This document shows positions 27,894 through 36,690 of a stretch of DNA of 64,000 nt, piece by piece. This stretch comes from CAWAXW01 sp963786155 (GTDB lineage: Bacteria; Actinomycetota; CADDZG01; WHSQ01): positions 372,001 through 436,000 of the forward strand of contig CAWAXW010000006.1 of NCBI GenBank assembly GCA_963786155.1, read 5' to 3'. The position numbers were made by a program, and so were the translations under genes. Position 1 is the stretch's first letter; each line of letters begins with the position of its first letter. Under the pieces are notes generated by a model. It searched no databases, had not been told where the DNA came from, and worked only from the letters and a program-made list of their open reading frames with translations.

Positions 27894-29253
27894 TCAGTCG
27901 GAGAACTTCTTGAAGACCTCGATCTTGTCGGCGTACTTGGCGCGCTTCTCTTGCGTCCTGGACGCCTAGGCCCTCCTCGGGTGCCAGAACGCGGATGCCG
28001 AGCTTGCCTTTGTGCAGGTTCTTGTGGACCTGGAATGCGGCCTCGGCCGTGTCCTCGAGCGGGTACGTCTTGCTCAGGATCGGATGGATCATGCCTAGCG
28101 ATCGATGAGTCGGTTGGCTTCCCACGCCTCTTTGTAGTTGGCGAAGTGCGAGCCGATGATCGACTTCAGCATCATCCAGAGGTAGCGGTTGTCGTACTCG
28201 TGCATGTAGCCGGAGGTCGATGCGCAGGTGACGACCTTGCCTCCGCGCTTCGTGACGAACACGCTCGCGCCGAACGTCTGCCGGCCCGGGTGCTCGAAGA
28301 CGATGTCGGGGTCCTCGCCGACGAGCTCTCGGATCTTCTTGCCGAAGCGCTTGAACTCCTTCGGCGTTCTGCTTGTCGCCGTCCCAGAAGCTGTAGCCCT
28401 CGGCCTTGCGGTCGATCGACGTGCTCGCAGCCGATCTCGTGGAGCAGCTCGACCTTCTCGGGGGACGACACGACGCCGATGGGGATCCCGCCTCCGTTCA
28501 GGCACGTACTGGACGGCGAAGCCCCCGAGACCCCCGTCGCGCCCCAGATCAGGACGACGTCACCCTGCTTCATGTCGGCGCCGTTGGGCGAGACGAGCAT
28601 CCGGTACGAGGTCGAGTTCACGAGACCCGGCGACAGCCGCTTCTTCCCACGTGAGGTGCGTCGGCATCGGCATCAGCTGGTTCGCCTTGACCATCGAGAT
28701 CTCGGCGAGGCTCACCGAAGTTGGTCTCGAAGCCCCAGATGCTTCTGTCCCGGATCCATCATCGAGTCGTCGTGACCTTGCGGGCGCTTCGAGATCGACG
28801 TAGTTGCAATGCACCGTGACTCGTCGCCCGGCTTCCAACGGGTCACGCCCGGGCCCGGTCTGCAGCACGACTCCCGAGGCATCCGATCCGACGATGTGGT
28901 GGTCGAGGTCGTGGCGGGCGCCGAGCTCACCCGTCTTGCGCGAAGCGCTCGAGGAACTTGAAGGTCGAGAGTGGTTCGAAGATCGAGGTCCACACCGTGT
29001 TGAAGTTGATCGCCGAGGCCATGACCGCGATCAGACACTCGTTCGGGCCGAGTGGCGGGAGAGGGACCTCGTCGACGTGCAGGGACTTGCGAGGGTCCTT
29101 GTCGTCGTGATCCATCCCGTCGAACATCTCCTGCTCGTCCTTGCGGACGAACGCGGCTCGCATCGACTCGGGGAGCTCGAGACTTGCCGATCTCCTCGCC
29201 GGCCCCGCGTCGTTCAGGATCGCATCGCGGATCGCATCCATGCTTCCGGCCAC
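27894..29253 (-). CDS. ccr: Crotonyl-CoA carboxylase/reductase, many frameshifts
   Basis: NADPH-dependent enzyme that reductively carboxylates crotonyl-CoA to (2S)-ethylmalonyl-CoA, the defining step of the ethylmalonyl-CoA pathway. The GTG at 29253, eight bases after AAGGAG, is preferred; the GTG at 29262 overlaps that site. CCR-specific blocks in order are DKDPRKSLHVDEVPLPPLGP, AINFNTVWTSIFEPLSTF, RHDLDHHIVGSDASGVVL, ANQLMPMPTHLTWEEAA, SPNGADMKQGDVVLIWGATG, DPDIVFEHPGRQTFGASVFV, TCASTSGYMHEYDNRYLWMM, GSHFANYKEAWEANRL and HPILSKTYPLEDTAEAAFQ. These are spread over all three frames, with at least eight changes between 27950 and 29200. The corrected length of about 453 residues is normal. The start region is divergent from the methyltransferase at 29311. 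Confidence 0.85.
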
Positions 29254-29310
29254 GGCAAACACTCCTTAGGTTCCGCTCTTTAGGAAGGGTCGAAGCTTAG
29301 CCTGCAACCT

Positions 29311-29928
29311 ATGGACGCAGAGCTTCGAGCGGCAGCGGCTGCTGCCATCGGTTTCATGCCCGAGGAGGAGGGGCTCGCTCTCTATCGCACCGCCCTGGCT
29401 GCGGCGGAGTTCGGGCCGTTGCTCGAGGTCGGCTCCTACTGTGGGAAGTCGGCTCTCTATCTCGGTGCAGCGGCGCGCGAGCGGGAGACGCTTCTGTACT
29501 CGATCGATCACCACCGGGGCTCCGAGGAGCATCAGCCGGGCGAGGAGTACTTCGATGAGCGTCTGGTCGACGAGGAGGGCCGCGTCGACACGCTGCCGGC
29601 GTTCCGAGCAACGATCGCCGAGGCCGGGCTCGAGGACATTGTGGTGGCCATCGTGGCCGGGTCCGCGACCGCGGCCCGGTTCTGGAGGATCCAATTGGGG
29701 CTCGTGTTCATCGATGGCGGGCACAGCGCAGCCGCGGCACAGCGGGATCTGGAGTGCTGGGTACCCCACATCCTCCCCGGTGGCTCGCTCGCGATCCACG
29801 ATGTGTTCGAAGATCCTGCCGAAGGGGGCCGGCCCCCGTTCGAGATCCACAGGCAAGCCCTCGACTCAGGAGACTTCAAAGAGAACGGCGCCGCCGGCAG
29901 CCTGCGGGTGCTCCGCCGGATCAGGTAA
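29311..29928 (+). CDS. Class I SAM-dependent methyltransferase
   Basis: Rossmann-fold protein of 205 residues. The SAM-binding motif PLLEVGSYCGKSALYL is at about 35-50, followed by YSIDHHRGSEEHQPGEEYF and the acidic strand GLVFIDGGHSAAAAQRDLE near 130-148. The arrangement resembles the methyltransferase 24 family found next to glycan genes. The acceptor is unknown. It converges with the toroid-fold gene (eight-base overlap of the ends) and may act with that group, although it lies on the opposite strand. Confidence 0.82.
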   Translation: MDAELRAAAAAAIGFMPEEEGLALYRTALAAAEFGPLLEVGSYCGKSALYLGAAARERETLLYSIDHHRGSEEHQPGEEYFDERLVDEEGRVDTLPAFRATIAEAGLEDIVVAIVAGSATAARFWRIQLGLVFIDGGHSAAAAQRDLECWVPHILPGGSLAIHDVFEDPAEGGRPPFEIHRQALDSGDFKENGAAGSLRVLRRIR

Positions 29929-30937
29929 GGGTCGAGGTCTCCTGCAGGTCGGGGAAGCACTCGCCTCGGAAGAAGCCTGATGCGGGCGTGAGGTCGAAGA
30001 GAGCGTCGGCCGCCAGGAGGACCGAGCCCGAACCCCACGTCGGTTTCTCGCGCGGCCAGACGATGTTGTGGGGGTGTGTGGCTCCGGTCCAGTAATGACC
30101 GTCGTCGTCGCGCAGATGCTGGAGCCCCTCGAACATCGAGAGCGCGGCCTCGCGGCGGTCGAGCAGATCGAGAACGAGGATGAGCTCGGCCGTTTCGCCG
30201 GTCGTGACCCAAGGTTGATCGTTGACGCACCTGCAGCCGCGGCCCTCGATCACGAACTCGTCCCAGCGCGAGTCGATACGACGGTGAGCGCCTTCCCCGG
30301 CCAGGGCGCCGCCGAGGACGGGGTAGTACCAGTCCATGGAGAACCTGTCTTTGGGCTCGAACCCGGAGCAAGTTGCAACTCGTTCACCGAGAGAGGCGAG
30401 AGACAGCTCCCAGTCGGGGCGTTCCTCGCCCACGGTCTCCGCAAGAGCGACCGCGCACCGCAGGCTCAGGTGGATGCAAGATGAAGAGGTGAGGAGCGCC
30501 CCGGGCCATTCGCGGTAGTGCTCGTCGCGGGCCCACTGGATCGCGCCGTCGGTGCGCTGAAGGCCCAGGGTGAAGTCGATCGCTCGTTCCACAACGGGCC
30601 ATATGGCGTCTGCCAACGAATCGTCGCCCGTGATCGTGAGGTGGTGCCACAGTCCGGCCGCGATATACGCGCAGAAGTTTGCATCGAGCGTGTGATCGAG
30701 GATCTGCCCGTCCCGGTAGGAGATCGCCCACGCGCCGTCAGGGCGCTGCGTCTCGCTCAACCAGCGATAGGCGCGCTCCGCCTCTCGATGAAGTCCTGCC
30801 ACGTCGAGCCCCATCGCGGCCTCTACGTGGTTCCACGGGTCCGCGTGCCCATCGGCGTACCAGGGGATCGATCCGTCCGGCCTCTGAACGGAAGCGATAG
30901 CGGCCCCCGTCTCGCGCGCGCTGTCGGGGACGCTCAC
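29921..30937 (-). CDS. Prenyltransferase-like alpha/alpha-toroid protein
   Basis: Soluble protein of 338 residues with repeated Gln/Trp-type helices typical of the six-hairpin or squalene-cyclase-like toroid fold: SVQRPDGSIPWYADGHADPW, LSETQRPDGAWAISYRDG, LGLQRTDGAIQWARDE and HLRDDDGHYWTGATHP. Similar genes are often annotated as prenyltransferase, but no DxDD or prenyl-diphosphate motif is seen, and a glycan-processing role is equally possible. The GTG start at 30937 overlaps the methyltransferase stop (GTGA), so the two are coupled. It closes a leftward operon of GT4, methyltransferase and toroid protein. Confidence 0.7.
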   Translation of the reverse strand: MSVPDSARETGAAIASVQRPDGSIPWYADGHADPWNHVEAAMGLDVAGLHREAERAYRWLSETQRPDGAWAISYRDGQILDHTLDANFCAYIAAGLWHHLTITGDDSLADAIWPVVERAIDFTLGLQRTDGAIQWARDEHYREWPGALLTSSSCIHLSLRCAVALAETVGEERPDWELSLASLGERVATCSGFEPKDRFSMDWYYPVLGGALAGEGAHRRIDSRWDEFVIEGRGCRCVNDQPWVTTGETAELILVLDLLDRREAALSMFEGLQHLRDDDGHYWTGATHPHNIVWPREKPTWGSGSVLLAADALFDLTPASGFFRGECFPDLQETSTLT

Positions 30938-31666
30938 GACGGGCTCTCACTCGCGAGCGGCTTCATTCCGTACACGACCAGACTCTTGCCGAGGACGGGA
31001 TCGAGCGCACGCTCCAACCTGTCGACCGGCGCGGGCCGAGTTCACGATCTGCCATTCGAGGAAGCGCTTGTAGAGCGCGCGTCGGCAGCGCGGACTCGTC
31101 GTCCACGCCGACCAGACAGCGCAGCCACCAGTAGGGGGAGTGAAGAGAGTGGGCGTGATGGGAATCGAGGGGGTCGACGCCGGCACTCGTGATCTTGTCG
31201 GTCAGCTCGGAGTGGGAGTAGATCCGCACGTGGCCACCGGCGCTGGAGCTGTACTCCTTTGAAAGCGCCCAACAGATCCGTTCCGGCCAGGCGCGCGGGA
31301 CGGTGACGGCGACCCGTCCCCCCGGCTTGAGCACACGTTCGAACTCGGCCAGTGCAACGTGATCAGCCGGGATGTGTTCGAGGACTTCGGACGCGATGAC
31401 GTGATCGAGCGATCCATCCGCGATCGGGAGCACGGTCGCGTCGCCCACGATGCATACGAGTCCGGCTCCGGGAGGATCTCGCCGGCCTCGTCCATCGCCG
31501 CGGCGAGAGCGGTGACCTCGTCGAGGCGTTCCCGGTCCAGGTCCATGGCGACCACGCGTACTCCGCGCTTGAGGGCCTCGAAAGTGTGCCGGCCGAGCCC
31601 GGCCCCGATGTCCAGCAGGGTCTGCCCCGCCCTCACGTCGAGCCGGTCGTAGTCGACGGTCAGCAT
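30934..31666 (-). CDS. Class I SAM-dependent methyltransferase, three frameshifts
   Basis: Methyltransferase of about 243 residues, ATG at 31666 one codon after the GT4 stop. Motif I is QTLLDIGAGLGRHTFEALKR, motif II is VVAMDLDRERLDEVT, and DGSLDHVIASEVLEHIPAD with LKPGGRVAVTVPRAWPE are the typical motifs IV-VI. The C-terminus ends DPVLGKSLVVYGMKPLA. Frame changes lie near 31457, 31085 and 31030; the two later ones are one-base insertions. The substrate is unknown, perhaps a sugar or a lipid-linked sugar given the neighbours. Confidence 0.78.
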
Positions 31667-32866
31667 CTATCCCATGGCCCCGCGATAGACGACCTCCATT
31701 GCCTCGGCCGTTGCCCGCCAGGTGAAGTGCTCCTCGACCCGCTCGCGGGCTCTCCGACCAAGGTTGCGTCGCGCCCCAGCATCGTCCAGAAGCCTCGCGA
31801 TCGCCGATGCCAGAGCTCCTGCATCGGCGGGAGGCACGAGCGAGGCCGCGTCGCCGACCACCTCCGGCAAGGCGCCCCCCGTCGTGGCCACGAGCGGGAC
31901 CTCGCACGACATCGCCTCGATGGCCGGCAACGAGAACCCCTCGTAGAGCGAGGGGACCACGGCGACCTCGGCTTCCGCGTACTGGGTCACGAGCTCGTCC
32001 CATTCGAGTCGCGACGTGAAGCGGATCGAATCGCGGAGCCCGTACTCCTCGATCGCGGCGGCCACCGTCCCTCCGCGGCGAGCTTGACCGATGACGACCA
32101 GCTCGACCTCGCGTTCGGTTCGCAGCTTCGCAACGGCTTCGATCAGATGGCTGAGTCCTTTGAGAGGTACGTCCGCGCTCGCGGTCGTGATGATCCGGCC
32201 GGGCACGCGCGCCACGTCGGCGAGCGGCCGGAAGAGTTCCGTGTCCACGCCGTTGTGGACGATGCTCATCTTTGAGGCGTCGACGCCGAACTCTCGCCGG
32301 ACATCGTCGGCGGCCGCGCCGGAAACAGTGACGATGTGATCAAGCTTGCGGGCGACCCGCGCTTGCATGCGAGTGAACGAGTACCAGCGCTTCAACGCAG
32401 CTTTTCTCTTGCGAGATGAAACGTGCGCCAGCTCGAGCCGGAGGTCGATCGAGCAAGGGTGATGGATAGTGGCGACCACCGGGAGCCCACGGATCCGCTG
32501 GAGGCCGTAGCCGAGACACTGGTTGTCGTGCACGACGTCGAAGTCGTCCCGGCGTGCGGCGAGCAAGCGACGCGCTCGGAGGCTGAACGTGCGGGGTTCG
32601 GGGAACGCCGCAGTGCACATCGAGCCGAACTCGAGTACGTCGATCCAGTCTCGGAACTCAGAGCGCTTGGGTGTGCGGAAGGGATCGTCGGATCGATAGA
32701 GGTCGAGGCTCGGCACTTCCACAAGCCCGACGCCGTCATCTAGTTCGGGATAGGGCTGCCCTGCGAACACCTCGACGTGATGGCCGAGGTCTATCAGCGC
32801 CCGGCTCAAGTAGCGCACGTATACGCCCTGGCCCCCGGAGCGCGGGTTACCGCGATACGTCAGCAA
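31667..32866 (-). CDS. Glycosyltransferase family 4
   Basis: GT-B fold retaining glycosyltransferase of about 400 residues. The N-terminal domain has SGGQGVYVRYLSRALIDLGH and DFDVVHDNQCLGYGLQ; the C-terminal donor-binding domain has STVSG-like IVTVSGAAADDV, NGVDTELFRP, TASADVPLKGLSHLIEAV and PSLYEGFSLPAIEAMSCEVP with the conserved EGFxLPxxE. The TTG at 32866 is the first annotated start, but RIALL upstream also fits the family, so a CTG at about 32875 may be the true start. It leads the methyltransferase/toroid operon and is intact. Confidence 0.86.
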   Translation of the reverse strand: MLTYRGNPRSGGQGVYVRYLSRALIDLGHHVEVFAGQPYPELDDGVGLVEVPSLDLYRSDDPFRTPKRSEFRDWIDVLEFGSMCTAAFPEPRTFSLRARRLLAARRDDFDVVHDNQCLGYGLQRIRGLPVVATIHHPCSIDLRLELAHVSSRKRKAALKRWYSFTRMQARVARKLDHIVTVSGAAADDVRREFGVDASKMSIVHNGVDTELFRPLADVARVPGRIITTASADVPLKGLSHLIEAVAKLRTEREVELVVIGQARRGGTVAAAIEEYGLRDSIRFTSRLEWDELVTQYAEAEVAVVPSLYEGFSLPAIEAMSCEVPLVATTGGALPEVVGDAASLVPPADAGALASAIARLLDDAGARRNLGRRARERVEEHFTWRATAEAMEVVYRGAMG

Positions 32867-32923
32867 CGCGATCCGCAGTCCGCCCTGTCATAGGGGCCGT
32901 ACTTTACGTGCCCCGGAGATAGC

Positions 32924-34097
32924 ATGAGCGAGATGAGTACTGGGCTCAGTTTCGACTTCACCGAGGAGCAGGAGGCTTTCCAAGCCTCCGTCCGTCAGCT
33001 TGCCGAGGACAAGATCGCTGCCGCGGGCGCCGGAGATCGACGAATCGGACGAATACCCCTGGGACATCGACGAGCTGCTCGTAAAGAACGGGTTCGCCGG
33101 CGTTTCCTATCCAGAGGAGTACGGCGGAGCGGGTGGGGGCGCGGTCGAGATGTGCATCCTCGTCGAGGAGATCTCCGCGTGCCTCCGCAGGCGTTTCGCT
33201 GATCCCGGCCGTCAACAAGCTCGGAGCGATCCCGATCCTGCTGGCCGGAAGCGACGACCTCAAGAAGAAGGTCTGCACCGGCATCACGGACGGCGACCCA
33301 CAGGATGTCGTATTGCCTGACCGAACCGGGCTCGGGCTCCGACGCCGCGGCGATGCAGCAGCAAGGCAGTTCAGGACGGCTCGGACTGGGTGTTGAACGG
33401 TTCGAAGCGATTCATCACGGGGGCCGGCGCGTCGGACCTGTACACGTATTTCGCCGTTACCGATCCCGAAGGAACGAAGGGCAAGAACATCACCGCCTTC
33501 CTCGTCTCGAAGGACATGGAGGGTTTCTCGCTCGGACGCAAGGAAGACAAGATGGGGATCCGCGGCTCGCCCACGCGCGAGGTCATCCTCGACAACGTCC
33601 GGGTTCCGGCTGAGAACATCATCGGCGAGGTCAACAAAGGTTTCCCGATCGCGATGCGCACGCTTGATTTCTCGCGGCCGACAGTCGCCGCGCAGGCTCT
33701 CGGTATCGCGCAAGGAGCGTTCGACTTCGCAGTCGACTACTGCGGCGAGCGCAAGCAGTTCGGCAAGCCCCTCGCATCGTTCCAAGGCCTGCAGTTCATG
33801 TTCGCCGACATGGCGATGAAGGTGGAGACCGCGCGCATGGCCGTCTATCGCGCGGCGAAGGCTGTCGACGACGAGGACCCGAACGTCAGCTATTGGGCTG
33901 CCATCGCTAAGTGCTACGCGTCCGATGTCGCGATGTCCGTGACCATCGACTGCGTGCAGGCGCTCGGAGGCTACGGATACATCCGGGAGTACCCGGTCGA
34001 GCGCTTCATGCGCGACGCGAAGATCACTCAGATCTACGAAGGCACGAACCAGATCCAGCGCGTGGTCATCGCGCGCAGCCTGTTTGGCAAAGGGTAA
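32924..34097 (+). CDS. Acyl-CoA dehydrogenase, four frameshifts
   Basis: FAD-dependent dehydrogenase of about 389 residues oxidising an acyl-CoA to enoyl-CoA. The ATG at 32924 begins SEMSTGLSFDFTEEQEAF. Family blocks are NGFAGVSYPEEYGGAGGG, SYCLTEPGSGSDAAAMQ, KRFITGAGASDLY, DFSRPTVAAQALGIAQGAF, GERKQFGKPLASFQGLQFM, QALGGYGYIREYPVERFMRD and QIYEGTNQIQR with the catalytic Glu. Frame changes near 33020, 33178, 33303 and 33360 are each one inserted base. Its length matches short- or branched-chain acyl-CoA dehydrogenases and is too short for the usual methylsuccinyl-CoA dehydrogenase, which carries an extended N-terminus. The role with the ethylmalonyl-CoA enzymes is therefore uncertain. Confidence 0.85.
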
Positions 34098-34099
34098 GG

Positions 34100-34582
34100 A
34101 TGGGATCCAAGCTGGACCTGCCCCCGCCGCCGACGCTGACACAGATCGACGGCGGCGATGGCGGCTCCGCCTGGGTCGAGCTGCTCACGGCTCGTAACGA
34201 CATCGACGCGCAGCTTCTTCGTGGTCGTCTTCTGGAGTCCGGCATAGAGACCAAGGCGATAAAGGATCGTTCCGTCCCGGGGGCCTGGCTTTACGGAGGA
34301 TCGAACCCATGGGCCCCAGTGGTCGTCTGGGTCCGGCGCTTCCAGCTCGACGAGGCAAGGCTGGCCCTCGCCGAGCTCTCCTACGAAGGGCCGCCCGCCG
34401 ACGAGGCTCGGTGGGCCGTGAATGCCTCCCCGAGCCGCCGTTTCACCGTGATGTGGTGGGTAACGGCGATCGTGTTGGGGTTGCTCCTCACCGGAGTGGC
34501 GCTGATGAAGACGGCAGGGTCGATCGAGCAGAGATGCGATCTCCCGCTGCTATGCGCCGAACCCGCACCGGTTAACCCTTAG
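34100..34582 (+). CDS. DUF2007-like small protein with C-terminal membrane segment
   Basis: Protein of 160 residues starting two bases after the dehydrogenase stop. Residues about 25-90 (WVELLTARNDIDAQLLRGRL, SGIETKAIKD) resemble the ferredoxin-like putative signal-transducing domain DUF2007, followed by one membrane helix at about 115-138 (MWWVTAIVLGLLLTGVALM) and a short Cys-containing tail. The family assignment rests on a short pattern and is tentative. The tight spacing suggests co-transcription with the dehydrogenase, but no functional link is evident. Confidence 0.65.
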   Translation: MGSKLDLPPPPTLTQIDGGDGGSAWVELLTARNDIDAQLLRGRLLESGIETKAIKDRSVPGAWLYGGSNPWAPVVVWVRRFQLDEARLALAELSYEGPPADEARWAVNASPSRRFTVMWWVTAIVLGLLLTGVALMKTAGSIEQRCDLPLLCAEPAPVNP

Positions 34583-34611
34583 CTAGACGTAGCTCCCATA
34601 ATCGTTAACCC

Positions 34612-36039
34612 ATGAAGAACCCGTTCAAGCGTGACCCCGACCCCTTCGCGGCCGCGAAGTACTCCGGAGTGTTCCGGAGCGTGCGCACGCGCAAGCGCAA
34701 ACACATGCGCCACTGGTGGCAGTGGGCGATCGTCGGAGTCCTGACCCTCGTTCTTGTCTTCGGCACCCTCGTGTTCCTGAAGCTCAAGCACACGGAGAAC
34801 AAGATTCACGAAGAGGGACCCGGAGAGCTACCTCAGGCGGAGGAAGACCGACCCTTCAACGCGCTCCTGGTCGGGTCCGACTCCCGTGAAGGTCTGACCG
34901 AAGAAGAACAGCTCTCGCTGGGGGCCGATGAAGTCGGAGGAGAGCGCGCCGACACGCTGATCCTGGCTCACATCGACCCATCGACGAACAAGGTGGTCAT
35001 GGTCCAGTTCCCCCGGGACCTATGGGTGCCGATCGCCGGCGGCGGCGAGAGCAAGATCAACTCCGCTCTCGAGGGCGGGGCGCGCAAGCTGGTCCGGACG
35101 GTCGAGCTCGTAAGTGGTCTGACGATCAACAAGTACGTCCAGGTGAACATCGCCGGCTTCCGCGACGTCGTGGACGCGATCGGCGGCGTGAAGATATGTA
35201 TCTCCGAGCCCATCCCCTTCGATCCACAGACGGGCATCGAAGTGACGGAAGAGGAAGTGGGGATGGTGAAGTTCGACGGAGACCGTGCGATCCGTTTCGT
35301 TCGCTCCCGCAACTTCGAGACCGGCGACTTCGAACGCATCCAGAATCAGCAGCGATTCTTGTCCGCCGCGGTCGACAAAGTCGTGTCGTTGGGCACGATC
35401 TTCCGTCCCACGCGCATCCTCGACCTCCTGGATATCGCCGGCGAGAACCTAAGCACGGATCAGGACACGACGATCAACGGGTTGCGATCGCTGGCGAGCC
35501 GGTTCCGGTCATTCGATCCGGAGAGCTACGAGGCCTACATCGTGCCGAACCTGGGGGTTGGAGCATCCGACGATGGGCAGTCCATCGTGCTCCCCAACGA
35601 GCCGGCCATGAAGCTCCTCTTCAAGGCGATCGAGCAGAATGAGTCGCCGGCTACGTTCGACGGCGTTCCCGCGATCGACCCGACCACGATCCGAGTCGAG
35701 GTCCTTAACGGCTCGGGGGTCGACGGGGCCGCCGACACGACTGCAGCCGAGCTCGCCGACGCCACCGAGACCGGCGACGGGGGAGTGGACGTCGTTTCCG
35801 TCGGCGATGCCGGGAGAAGGAACCACACCGAGACCGAGATCCGCTACGACCCCTCAACGAAACATATGGCGGAGCTGGTCGCCGTCGCGATGCCGGGGGC
35901 AAAGCTCGTCGAAGAGGATCTCCCCAAAGGAGTGGACGTGCAGGTCATCGTCGGCAAGAAGGTGAAGATCGAGCGTCTCATCCAGCTCCTGCCGATCCCG
36001 CTACCGAAGCCCTCGGCTCCGCCCCCGGAGTGCGCATAA
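34612..36039 (+). CDS. LytR-CpsA-Psr (LCP) family glycopolymer ligase with LytR_C domain
   Basis: Membrane-anchored enzyme of 475 residues expected to attach anionic or neutral glycopolymers to peptidoglycan outside the membrane. It has a basic cytoplasmic start, one membrane helix at about 35-57 (WAIVGVLTLVLVFGTLVFL), and the LCP domain at about 82-255 with LLVGSDSREG, GERADTLILAHIDP, VMVQFPRDLWVPI and the Arg-rich FVRSRNFETGDFERIQNQQR. The C-terminal LytR_C domain follows (TIRVEVLNGSGVDGAA to VDVQVIVGKK). The short upstream gap has GTTAACCC twice (about 34572 and 34604) and an AGCTA/TAGCT inverted repeat. It fits the surrounding surface-polymer genes. Confidence 0.9.
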   Translation: MKNPFKRDPDPFAAAKYSGVFRSVRTRKRKHMRHWWQWAIVGVLTLVLVFGTLVFLKLKHTENKIHEEGPGELPQAEEDRPFNALLVGSDSREGLTEEEQLSLGADEVGGERADTLILAHIDPSTNKVVMVQFPRDLWVPIAGGGESKINSALEGGARKLVRTVELVSGLTINKYVQVNIAGFRDVVDAIGGVKICISEPIPFDPQTGIEVTEEEVGMVKFDGDRAIRFVRSRNFETGDFERIQNQQRFLSAAVDKVVSLGTIFRPTRILDLLDIAGENLSTDQDTTINGLRSLASRFRSFDPESYEAYIVPNLGVGASDDGQSIVLPNEPAMKLLFKAIEQNESPATFDGVPAIDPTTIRVEVLNGSGVDGAADTTAAELADATETGDGGVDVVSVGDAGRRNHTETEIRYDPSTKHMAELVAVAMPGAKLVEEDLPKGVDVQVIVGKKVKIERLIQLLPIPLPKPSAPPPECA

Positions 36040-36048
36040 GGTCGATCC

Positions 36049-36690
36049 ATGTATGACATCAAGTACCGCACACGCGACGCGGCGGCCGATCCGGAGGGCG
36101 CGCTCGTGCTCTTCCACGGCCGAGGGGCGGACGAGAACGACCTCTTCCCCTTGTTCGACATCCTTGATCCGGACCGCAAGCTCGCCGGCATCGCCCCGCG
36201 CGGCCCTCTGTCCCTGCCGCCGGGCGGCGCGCACTGGTACGTGGTCAGGGAGGTCGGCTACCCGAACCCCGAGACCTTCTGGCCGACGTTCGAATCCGCA
36301 GCGTCCTGGCTCGACGCACTGCCGGAAACCACCGGGGTCCCGTTGGCGCGTACGGTACTCGGCGGCTTCTCTCAGGGCGCCGTGATGTCGTACGCGCTCG
36401 GGCTCGCGAATGGCCGGACGCGCCCGGCCGCATTGATGCCGCTGAGCGGCTTCATGCCGGAGGTCGACGGCCTTGAGTACGACTTGGCCGGGATCGAGGG
36501 CTATCCGGTGGCGATCGGCCACGGGACCTACGACCCCGTCATCTCGGTGGATTTCTCCCGGCGCGCGGCCGCGCGCTTGAGCGATGCCGGCGCCGATGTC
36601 ATGTTCCGCGAGTCGCCGATGATGCACTCGATCGACCCCGAGTACCTGCCCGAGTTACGAGAATGGCTCGGCGCGCAGCTCCTCGAATAG
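36049..36690 (+). CDS. Carboxylesterase/phospholipase-type alpha/beta hydrolase
   Basis: Serine hydrolase of 213 residues. The nucleophile elbow is GGFSQGAV near residue 104-111 (Ser at about 107), the acid is in HGTYDPVI near 163, and the catalytic His in MMHSIDPEY near 193. The oxyanion region is LFHGRGADENDLF. This pattern is that of small YpfH-like carboxylesterases. The natural ester substrate is unknown. It follows the LCP gene by nine bases, and its end overlaps the facing glycosyltransferase gene by 36 bp. Confidence 0.85.
   Translation: MYDIKYRTRDAAADPEGALVLFHGRGADENDLFPLFDILDPDRKLAGIAPRGPLSLPPGGAHWYVVREVGYPNPETFWPTFESAASWLDALPETTGVPLARTVLGGFSQGAVMSYALGLANGRTRPAALMPLSGFMPEVDGLEYDLAGIEGYPVAIGHGTYDPVISVDFSRRAAARLSDAGADVMFRESPMMHSIDPEYLPELREWLGAQLLE

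Noticed and set aside
14682..33400. Programmed frameshifting or a block of pseudogenes
   Set aside because: Shifts are too many per gene, lack slippery-site patterns, are mostly single insertions and leave all catalytic motifs intact; sequence error is the simpler explanation.
32924..34097. Methylsuccinyl-CoA dehydrogenase
   Set aside because: That enzyme usually has a long N-terminal extension; the corrected protein here has only about 389 residues and generic acyl-CoA dehydrogenase motifs.
33178..34142. A 394-residue leftward open frame opposite the acyl-CoA dehydrogenase
   Set aside because: The plus-strand reading has full acyl-CoA dehydrogenase motifs; the long antisense frame is a consequence of high GC third positions.
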